Source: an uncultured cyanobacterium (GTDB lineage Bacteria > Cyanobacteriota > Cyanobacteriia > PCC-6307 > Cyanobiaceae). Taken from it: a stretch of 8,589 nt of DNA. Shown here in pieces: positions 1-5,443 of this stretch (its first letter is position 1; every line of letters starts with the position of its first letter). Location: positions 1 to 8,589 of the forward strand of contig CAIKWV010000578.1 in the NCBI GenBank assembly GCA_903831165.1. Reading direction: 5' to 3'. The position numbers and the translations under genes were made by a program. The notes beneath the pieces are model-generated. The model saw nothing but the letters and a program-made list of their open reading frames with translations, was not told the DNA's origin and ran no database searches.

Positions 1-97
1 AGTCCTGCGCCTCGGAGAGCTCCATTCTCAGCAGCTGAGTCCTGTCACCGCAGAGGATTTGATCCCGGTGCTGGATCGGTACAGGCCGACCCGGTGA
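1..97 (+). CDS. possible C-terminal end of an upstream protein (partial)
   Basis: Reading frame 2 is open from the window edge to a TGA at 95-97 and gives about 31 residues ending in DLIPVLDRYRPTR. The composition (mixed charged and aliphatic residues, good codon use) resembles a true protein C-terminus. Frame 1 is also open, to about 162, but its translation is Gly/Ala/Pro-rich and less convincing. The fragment is too short to assign to a family. The frame choice is my judgement from composition, and the upstream sequence would decide it. Confidence 0.35.
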   Translation, partial: VLRLGELHSQQLSPVTAEDLIPVLDRYRPTR

Positions 98-296
98 TGG
101 GCCAACCCGCTGATGGCGCAATGGTCGCGACCAAGGTGGGCGGATCATCACAGAAACACTGAAGCCAGCTCACCGCTCTAGTGTGAAAGAGATCTGCTTT
201 GCAGCGACACAAGTTTTCCAATTCCAGGAGCTTGACTTCTACAACTCCGATCAACCCCAGAGTTCAACGTTCTTGACCTCCTCCGCTCTTGCCACC

Positions 297-503
297 ATGT
301 CCCCCTCCATCAGCACCAAGGCAGCCAGGCCAGCCCCAGCCGCTGGGATCTCAGGCGTGGTCCGATCCGCTGGACTGACTGCCCTGATGGTCCTGGTCAG
401 CCTGTCGGCGGTTGGTGTGCAGGCCTGTGAAAAGCACCTGAATGGCCATCAGAACGGCAGCGATACCAACCAGGACGTTCAATCCGGTAGCCAGCAGCGC
501 TGA
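297..503 (+). CDS. small hypothetical protein with one hydrophobic segment (weak)
   Basis: This ORF gives a 68-residue product from ATG 297. It has a Ser/Ala/Pro-rich start, an Arg at about residue 23, a hydrophobic stretch (LTALMVLVSLSAVGVQA, about 27-43), a Cys at 44 and a hydrophilic Asn/Gln/Ser-rich tail. The layout could be a signal peptide or a single membrane anchor. The V-Q-A-C sequence is a poor lipobox. The same frame is open upstream to a GTG at 183, but that extension looks less protein-like. There is no ribosome binding site. The opposite strand carries an overlapping 72-codon ORF (351-569) that also has a hydrophobic segment, so the coding strand is uncertain. I do not recognise the protein. 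Confidence 0.28.
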   Translation: MSPSISTKAARPAPAAGISGVVRSAGLTALMVLVSLSAVGVQACEKHLNGHQNGSDTNQDVQSGSQQR

Positions 504-667
504 TCTGCAAACGGGATTCTCAGTCGAGGTCGTTGTATGGCTTGGCCCTGACGACCTCGCTGAAGCCATTGAGGCGCGGTCCTGGCGAATGATCGTTCAA
601 CATTTTGCCAATCATCGGCTTATAAGCCTGTGGCCGTAGCGCCACTCATCCGAGATCTCAAATCGGA

Positions 668-811
668 TCATTCATCCAGTTCTGCATTCGTCGGATCAAA
701 GCAGCGAAAGGCCTCGACAGAACTGGCCGTTGATCGCTCTTGCCGCACGATCACGACATCAGCGAAGTTCAACAAATAGACGCGTTGACTCAACCAAGAT
801 TCGCCGATCAT
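668..811 (-). CDS. small hypothetical ORF, 47 aa (weak)
   Basis: On the minus strand an ATG at 809-811 opens a 47-residue frame ending in TGA at 668-670. The product begins MIGESWLSQRVYLLNFADV and ends in PTNAELDE. It alternates hydrophobic and charged residues much like a folded beta-alpha protein. A purine-rich TTAGAGA lies just before the ATG. The AT-rich block at about 812-930 lies directly upstream on this strand and could hold its promoter, although I see no clean -35/-10 pair. An ATCCGA/TCGGAT hairpin (648-668) overlaps the stop and could end the transcript. A frame of this length can arise by chance. I recognise no family. Confidence 0.27.
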   Translation of the reverse strand: MIGESWLSQRVYLLNFADVVIVRQERSTASSVEAFRCFDPTNAELDE

Positions 812-1129
812 TCTCTAATTTTTCTGAATACTTGAAGCGGTCGCGATCTATTTTTAGCTGAAAACCAAGCAGCGGACCATGCTAGAAATCTAAGGGCTGA
901 TTTAACGCGGTTTTATTCAATACACCAGGTCGAGGCTCAGGGAGCCGAATTGATGCGTGAGGCTAAGTCGATGACCGGTTCCAGCAATCAGTGCCTTTTC
1001 TTCGGTACCACGCTCAGGCACAACAGCCTCTGCTCATGGTCTGCGGCCTGTGCTGCCTGCATTCAACCCCGCGCTGAGCTGTTGCCTGCGGCCTGAATTG
1101 GAGCTGGCTGTGGTGGCCACTGGCTTGCC

Positions 1130-1162
1130 GGTCGGTCGCTCCCGACCTCGCCCTTGCGGGCG
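1130..1162 (+). other. two tandem GC-rich hairpins upstream of glyQ
   Basis: The first hairpin pairs GGTCGG (1130-1135) with CCGACC (1142-1147) across a 6-nt loop. One base later, CGCCC (1149-1153) pairs with GGGCG (1158-1162) across a TTGC loop. No T-run follows, so neither is a classic intrinsic terminator. They end 58 nt before the glyQ ATG, where a leader RNA or the end of an upstream transcript could lie. No T-box features were seen. The function is unknown. Confidence 0.4.
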
Positions 1163-1220
1163 CGCTGACCAGGCGACGTAAAGTCAGCGAATTGCCGGCC
1201 CCACCAGCGTTTCCGATCCG

Positions 1221-2147
1221 ATGAACTTCCAGGACATCATCAGTACTCTCAATCGCTTCTGGGCGGATCAGGGCTGCCTGGTGTTGCAGCCCTATGACAC
1301 CGAAAAGGGGGCTGGCACCATGAGTCCGCACACCGTCCTGCGCGCGATCGGGCCGGAGCCCTGGGCCGTGGCCTATCCGGAGCCCTGCAGGCGCCCCACC
1401 GATGGCCGCTACGGCGACAACCCCAATCGCGCCCAGCACTATTTCCAATATCAGGTGCTGATCAAGCCCTCGCCCAACGGCATTCAGGAGACCTATCTGG
1501 CCTCGCTCGAGGCCCTGGGCATCTGTCAGGCCGATCACGACATCCGGTTCGTGGAGGACAACTGGGAGTCGCCGACCCTGGGGGCCTGGGGCGTGGGCTG
1601 GGAGGTGTGGCTCGATGGCATGGAGGTGACCCAGTTCACCTATTTCCAGCAATGCGGCGGCATCGACTGCCGGCCCGTGTCGATCGAGATCACCTATGGC
1701 CTCGAGCGACTCGCCATGTATCTGCAGGATGTTGAGAGCATCTGGGATCTGAGCTGGAATGGCCAGCGCAGCTACGGTGAGATCTGGTTGCCGTTTGAAA
1801 AGGGCCAGTGCACGTACAACTTCGAGGCCTCGAATCCCGATCGACTGCAGCAACTTTTTGCCATTTACGAGGCCGAAGCCAACGACCTGATCGCCAAGGC
1901 GCTACCGGCCCCCGCCCTCGATTTCGTGCTCAAGTGCAGTCACACCTTCAATCTGCTGGAGGCCCGGGGCGTAATCTCCGTGACCGAGCGCACGGCCACA
2001 ATTGCCCGCATTCGCCATCTGGCCAAGCAGGTGGCCGAGGCCTGGCTGGCGGAGCGCCAAGCGCTGGGCTTCCCCTTGCTGAGCGAACCCCAGCGGTCCC
2101 AGTGGCTGAAGCTCCAGTCCGAGGAATCACTGGCGGTGCCGGCCTGA
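1221..2147 (+). CDS. glyQ: glycine--tRNA ligase alpha subunit
   Basis: This is the alpha (catalytic) subunit of the bacterial alpha2-beta2 glycyl-tRNA synthetase. It activates glycine with ATP and, together with GlyS, charges tRNA-Gly in the cytoplasm. The 308-residue length is normal for the family. Family blocks visible in order are the N-terminal [18 protein letters not shown] (2-19), [18 protein letters not shown] (53-70), [19 protein letters not shown] (112-130), [11 protein letters not shown] (134-144) and the class II motif 3 region [11 protein letters not shown] (157-167). The ATG is chosen because it places the conserved NFQDII at the expected N-terminus. No Shine-Dalgarno sequence precedes it. 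The beta subunit gene glyS is not in the window, so the two subunit genes are unlinked here. The methyltransferase ORF follows 51 bp downstream in the same reading frame. Confidence 0.97.
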   Translation: MNFQDIISTLNRFWADQGCLVLQPYDTEKGAGTMSPHTVLRAIGPEPWAVAYPEPCRRPTDGRYGDNPNRAQHYFQYQVLIKPSPNGIQETYLASLEALGICQADHDIRFVEDNWESPTLGAWGVGWEVWLDGMEVTQFTYFQQCGGIDCRPVSIEITYGLERLAMYLQDVESIWDLSWNGQRSYGEIWLPFEKGQCTYNFEASNPDRLQQLFAIYEAEANDLIAKALPAPALDFVLKCSHTFNLLEARGVISVTERTATIARIRHLAKQVAEAWLAERQALGFPLLSEPQRSQWLKLQSEESLAVPA

Positions 2148-2198
2148 GTTGCGCAATGGCGGCCCACCTGCTGGAATGACGCAGCGATTGAGCTGAGT

Positions 2199-2774
2199 TT
2201 GCGACTGAATCTGGGTTGTGGCAGTCACCGGCTGGATGGCTTTGTCAATGTCGATGTTTTTGCCGGCTGCCAGCCCGATCTGGTTGCTGATCTTGAAAGT
2301 TTCCCCTGGCCATTTGAAGACAACGTCGCCGAAGTCATTATTCTTCATCACGTTCTCGAACATCTTGGCCAGCAGACTTCTGTTTTCCTACAAGTCGTAC
2401 AGGAGCTTTACCGGGTTGCGCGCGATGGCTGCGTGATCTCGATCACGGTTCCCCATCCCAACCACGCCGATTTCAGGACCGATCCGTCCCATGTTCGCGC
2501 GATCTCGGCCGAAACGCTGGGCATGTTTTCGCGTGAAGTCGGCGAATTCTGCCGCTCGATGGGTTATGCCAACACACCTTTCGCCGAGATCTGTGGGGTC
2601 GATTTCGCTCTGCAGAGCATCCGCTACGACGTTGATGCTTCAACACTGGAACTTCTTGCCAAGGTTGGCATCGTCATTCCCGAGCAAGACGCCCCGTTAT
2701 ATGCGGATATCTTTGGCAACCTCATCAAACAGGTTGCCCTTGATCTGGTGGTCAAAAAAGATGGTCCAAACTGA
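2199..2774 (+). CDS. class I SAM-dependent methyltransferase (substrate unknown)
   Basis: This 191-residue protein is a compact Rossmann-fold methyltransferase. The SAM-binding motif I is LNLGCGSHRLDGFVNVD (3-19), with acidic D19 following strand beta2. ADLESFPWPF (30-39) and HHVLEHL (50-56) match the conserved blocks of the Methyltransf_11-like group. The VPHPNHADFRTDPSHVR stretch (84-100) matches a segment often seen in small bacterial methyltransferases near glycan genes. The start is TTG at 2199, chosen because family members begin M-x-L-N-L-G-C-G; no nearby ATG or GTG exists in frame. No clear ribosome binding site is seen. Its base composition is visibly less GC-rich than glyQ or comEC, which hints at a separate origin. 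It probably shares a transcript with glyQ and the small ORF after it. The acceptor substrate cannot be read from the sequence. Confidence 0.85.
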   Translation: MRLNLGCGSHRLDGFVNVDVFAGCQPDLVADLESFPWPFEDNVAEVIILHHVLEHLGQQTSVFLQVVQELYRVARDGCVISITVPHPNHADFRTDPSHVRAISAETLGMFSREVGEFCRSMGYANTPFAEICGVDFALQSIRYDVDASTLELLAKVGIVIPEQDAPLYADIFGNLIKQVALDLVVKKDGPN

Positions 2775-2816
2775 GCAGCGGACCGCGGCCGATCCGCTGA
2801 ACAGGCTGCGCTGGAA

Positions 2817-3005
2817 ATGAAACGACGCACCTGGCTGCTGATGGCCATCCTGTTGCTGGGCAGTTTCCAGGCGGGGCGATTGGCGGAGCGGGCGATCTGG
2901 CCCTGTCGCCTGCGGCCTGTGGCAGCGTTGGTGGCGCCCTTGCTGGGCCAGAGCATGCCCAGCGAGCAACTGTGCGAGCTGTTGCTGGTCTTGCCTTCGC
3001 TCTGA
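2817..3005 (+). CDS. small putative membrane or secreted protein, 62 aa
   Basis: The product starts MKRRTWLLMAILLLGSFQAG, a positively charged N-terminus followed by one hydrophobic helix (about 5-20), typical of a signal peptide or single membrane anchor. The remainder (residues 21-62) is Arg/Leu-rich with a WPC at 28-30 and a second Cys at 53, ending in LLLVLPSL. The ATG lies 42 bp after the methyltransferase stop, with GGA three bases upstream as a weak ribosome binding site, so the two may be cotranscribed. It ends 67 bp before the convergent TPR gene. I do not recognise a family. The well-formed N-terminus and codon use make it more likely real than chance, but it could still be spurious. 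Confidence 0.55.
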   Translation: MKRRTWLLMAILLLGSFQAGRLAERAIWPCRLRPVAALVAPLLGQSMPSEQLCELLLVLPSL

Positions 3006-3023
3006 TCGCTGGCCTGGGGATGG

Positions 3024-3044
3024 CCGCGGGTTCGTGGAACGCGG
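3024..3044. terminator. hairpin between convergent genes
   Basis: In the 67-bp gap between two convergent stops, CCGC (3024-3027) pairs with GCGG (3041-3044) and GTTC (3030-3033) pairs with GAAC (3037-3040). This makes an interrupted 8-bp stem with a 2-nt bulge and a 3-nt loop. It could serve transcripts from either side. No T-run is present on either strand, so its role as a terminator is only suggested by position. Confidence 0.28.
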
Positions 3045-3072
3045 CTGCTGGGCGGTTCCAGCATCGGCAGGT

Positions 3073-5073
3073 TCAGGGATCAGCGACGCTTCCGGCGATC
3101 AACCGGGGCACCTCCAGCTGCAGGGCGCAGCTCAGCCGCGCGATCACGTCGCCCCAATCGCCGCTGCGGCGCTGGCGGAACAGCCGCATCGAGGGGTACC
3201 AGGGGCTGCTCTCCCCCGCCAGGCCCCAGCGCCAGTCCGGCACCTGCTTAAGCAGCAGCCAGACCGGCTTCCCCAGGGCACCGGCCAGATGGGCCACCAT
3301 GCTGTCGCTGCTGATGATCAGGTCGCAGGCGCTGATGATCGCCGCCGTATCGAGGAGGGACCAGGCCCCGTCGACCAGATCCTGGCTGCGGCAGAAACGT
3401 TCGCGGAACGGGCAACGGGCCAGCTGCTCGGAACCCGGACCCTTCTGCAAGGCCACGAACTGCAGCCCGGGCACATGGCTGAGGGGCTCCAGCAGGTTCA
3501 GGGGCAGGGAGCGGCCCCGCAGACTGCCGGTTTCAGCCTCCGGATTCCCCTGCCAGTTCAGGCCGATCAGCGGTTGATCGCCCCGCTGCAGCCGCTGCCG
3601 CCAGATTTCGAGGCGTGGCGCCGGCACCTGCAGGTAGGGAACGGGCGCAGGCAGGTCCCGGGGGCTGCTGCCGAGGGACTGGAAGATGGACAGCATCGGT
3701 GACCAGGCCCCCTGATGCCGGATCGCCTGGTCCGGGGTCCAGACGCTGTCGGCGAGGCCTGCGGCGGCCACCAGCTCCACCAGCGGCTCGCTCACACACA
3801 GCGCGACCTGGCCGGCCAGGTCGCGCAGGCTGGGGGCGTAGCGCACGAATTGCAGCATGTCCCCCAGGCCCTGTTCGCCCACCAGCAGCAGCGGCCCCGT
3901 GGCAACCGGACCGCCACGCCAGCGCGGACCGGCCGGACGCAGCAGCGGCTCGACCGGTTCGCGACGCTGAAAACGAGCCTCATAAGCCTCCCAGCCCCGG
4001 CGCTGGTCCGTGGCCAGCAACCGGCAGATCCCCAGGTTGGCCCGGATATCGGCGTCATCGGGTCGGGCGGCTTGCGCCGCCTCGAAGCAGGCGAGGGCTT
4101 CCGCCAACTGGCCACACTCCTGATGGCCCAAGGCCAGATCGGCGAGCAGTTCGGGGTCATCGGGTCGCAGAGCATGGGCGCTCGCCAGGGCCTCCAGGGC
4201 TTCCTGGGGCCGCTGCAGCTCGCGTAGGGCCTGGCCACGGGCGATGTACGCCGGGGCGAAGTCCGGCCGCAGATTCAGGGCCTGATCACACGGCCCCAGC
4301 GCCTCCTGCTGGCGCCCCAGCTGCCGCAGCGCCAGCGACAGATTGGCAAGCGCTTCCGGATAGGCGGGACGCAACTGCAGCGCCCGCTCCACGTTGACGA
4401 GGGCCGACTGGGGTTGATCGAGGGCCAGCTGGGCGGCGCCGAGGTTGGCCAGCAGCTCGGCCGTCGCGCCATGGCCCGCCAGCACCGCCCCATAGGCGCG
4501 GCTCGCCAGGCGGTGATCACCGCGCAGATAGAGGGCGTTGCCGAAATCCTCCAGCGCCTCCCACTGGCTCGGATCATGGGCTGCGGCCGCCTGCAGCAAG
4601 CTGATCGCCTCCTGCGTCCGGTCCAGGCTCTGCAAGACAGGGACGCTGGCCCGCAGGGCCAGGGCATGGTGCGGCTGGAGCTCCCGGGCCCTGCCCAGAG
4701 CGGCCAGCGCCGGCCCCGGTTGCCCCAATCCCTGCAACACGATGCCGAGGTTGCACCACCCATCGGCTCCTTGCGGTTGCAGGGCCACGACCCGCTCCAA
4801 CAACACGCGGGCCTCGTCGAGGCGGCCCTGGTGCTGCAACAGGGCCCCGAGGTTGTGGAGGGCGGCGGCGTGATCGGGCTGCCGCTGGAGAGCCCGCTTC
4901 AGCAGGGTCTCGCCAAGGAGCGGATCGCCGCGGCGGCAGTGCACGATCGCCAGACGTTCGAGCCCGTCGGCATCCTCCGGGCTCTGGGCCAGGTGTTGCT
5001 CCAGCAGCACCTGGGCCCGCTCCAGATCCCCGCAGTTGAGGGCGGAGCGGGCCTCGCGGAGATCAGCCGACAT
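3073..5073 (-). CDS. TPR-repeat protein with C-terminal glycosyltransferase-like (GT9/GT41-type) domain
   Basis: The 666-residue protein has about ten tandem 34-residue tetratricopeptide repeats (about 3-360), with repeated patterns such as ALHNLGALLQHQGRLDEA (71-88) and ALANLSLALRQLGRQQEA (241-258). The C-terminal half (about 390-650) looks like a GT-B glycosyltransferase domain related to the family 9/heptosyltransferase proteins often fused to TPRs in cyanobacteria. Its markers are GEQGLGDMLQFVRYAP (399-414), IGLNWQGNPEAE (503-514), the donor-site-like SLLDTAAIISACDLIISSDS (572-591), AHLAGALGKPVWLLL (594-608) and PDWRWG...SPWYPSMRLFRQ (612-634). No signal peptide or membrane helix is seen. 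The family usually links TPR-mediated partner binding to sugar transfer, but the substrate here is unknown. The ATG at 5071-5073 starts just before the first repeat. No Shine-Dalgarno sequence is evident. It is transcribed opposite to its neighbours, as a single gene. Confidence 0.88.
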   Translation of the reverse strand: MSADLREARSALNCGDLERAQVLLEQHLAQSPEDADGLERLAIVHCRRGDPLLGETLLKRALQRQPDHAAALHNLGALLQHQGRLDEARVLLERVVALQPQGADGWCNLGIVLQGLGQPGPALAALGRARELQPHHALALRASVPVLQSLDRTQEAISLLQAAAAHDPSQWEALEDFGNALYLRGDHRLASRAYGAVLAGHGATAELLANLGAAQLALDQPQSALVNVERALQLRPAYPEALANLSLALRQLGRQQEALGPCDQALNLRPDFAPAYIARGQALRELQRPQEALEALASAHALRPDDPELLADLALGHQECGQLAEALACFEAAQAARPDDADIRANLGICRLLATDQRRGWEAYEARFQRREPVEPLLRPAGPRWRGGPVATGPLLLVGEQGLGDMLQFVRYAPSLRDLAGQVALCVSEPLVELVAAAGLADSVWTPDQAIRHQGAWSPMLSIFQSLGSSPRDLPAPVPYLQVPAPRLEIWRQRLQRGDQPLIGLNWQGNPEAETGSLRGRSLPLNLLEPLSHVPGLQFVALQKGPGSEQLARCPFRERFCRSQDLVDGAWSLLDTAAIISACDLIISSDSMVAHLAGALGKPVWLLLKQVPDWRWGLAGESSPWYPSMRLFRQRRSGDWGDVIARLSCALQLEVPRLIAGSVADP

Positions 5074-5443
5074 GGGTGCTTGCGTTCAGGCCCCGGGCGG
5101 CCCGCCATACGGACACCAGCACTCTGATCCCGGAACGCCCCTTTGTGGCGCCGCAGCGCGCGGCTGGATGGAGCCCTCCATCGATGGGGGCAAGTGAGCG
5201 ACTGACCGAGAGGGTGACCAGCTGGTGATGGCTCGGCTCCTGCTCCAGGGTCGATTGTGGCCGGCGGCCCCATCTCCGGCAACCAAGGGCGGCTCCTGCC
5301 GAGCCTGGAGCCCCTGATCCAAGCCAGCCAGTCCCGCTGGCCCGCTTCACGGCAGACCAGGCGACGGCCTTTCCGCGCGGAGCCTCAGCCCGGCTCATGC
5401 ACGGGCGCCGGCCCAACGGCACCTGACTGGGAATCCTTTCAAG
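5074..5443. promoter_or_regulatory. divergent intergenic region between the TPR gene and comEC
   Basis: This 370-bp region must carry the promoters of the TPR gene (leftward) and probably comEC (rightward), but I see no confident -35/-10 boxes. It contains several short GC-rich inverted repeats: GCCGC/GCGGC at 5150-5164, a CCTCCA-tcga-TGGGGG stem at 5175-5190 with one G-T pair, and the palindrome ACCAGCTGGT at 5217-5226. A 29-residue plus-strand frame (5228-5317) has no protein-like character. The comEC frame is open back to 5318 without a better start. Confidence 0.45.

Larger units (their letters stand above)
98..1220. other. long gene-poor intergenic region upstream of glyQ
   Basis: No recognisable gene family is encoded in this 1.1-kb stretch. 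It holds two weak small ORFs (297-503 plus and 668-811 minus). It also has a perfect 12-bp palindrome (GGCTTATAAGCC, 617-628), a cluster of ATCCGA/TCGGAT repeats (648-698), an AT-rich block at about 770-930, a 10-bp direct repeat CTGCGGCCTG (1041-1050 and 1086-1095) and two adjacent GC hairpins at 1130-1162. I could not place a convincing sigma-70 promoter. The best candidate for glyQ is TTGCGG at 1154-1159 with TAAAGT at 1179-1184, but the spacing of 19 is long and both boxes match poorly. Such a large spacer is unusual in a streamlined picocyanobacterial genome and may contain decayed genes or an ncRNA. Confidence 0.6.

Noticed and set aside
291..299. GCCACCATG, identical to a strong eukaryotic start context
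   Set aside because: The genome is clearly bacterial, so the match is coincidental.
785..820. TTGACT at 785-790 as a -35 box
   Set aside because: No acceptable -10 box lies at 16-18 bp; the nearest AT-rich hexamer is about 24 bp away.
1014..1853. A 279-codon minus-strand frame antisense to glyQ
   Set aside because: It lies over glyQ, whose family motifs are unmistakable; it is a by-product of codon bias.
2972..3702. Plus-strand frames antisense to the TPR-glycosyltransferase 3' part
   Set aside because: They have low-complexity composition and no motifs, while the minus strand carries clear glycosyltransferase motifs.
4100..5060. Repetitive look of the DNA within the TPR gene
   Set aside because: The repetition comes from tandem 34-residue protein repeats; it is not a CRISPR array or a DNA-level tandem repeat.
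5228..5317. A 29-residue plus-strand frame in the comEC upstream gap
   Set aside because: Its composition is not protein-like, it lacks a ribosome binding site, and frames this short are expected by chance.
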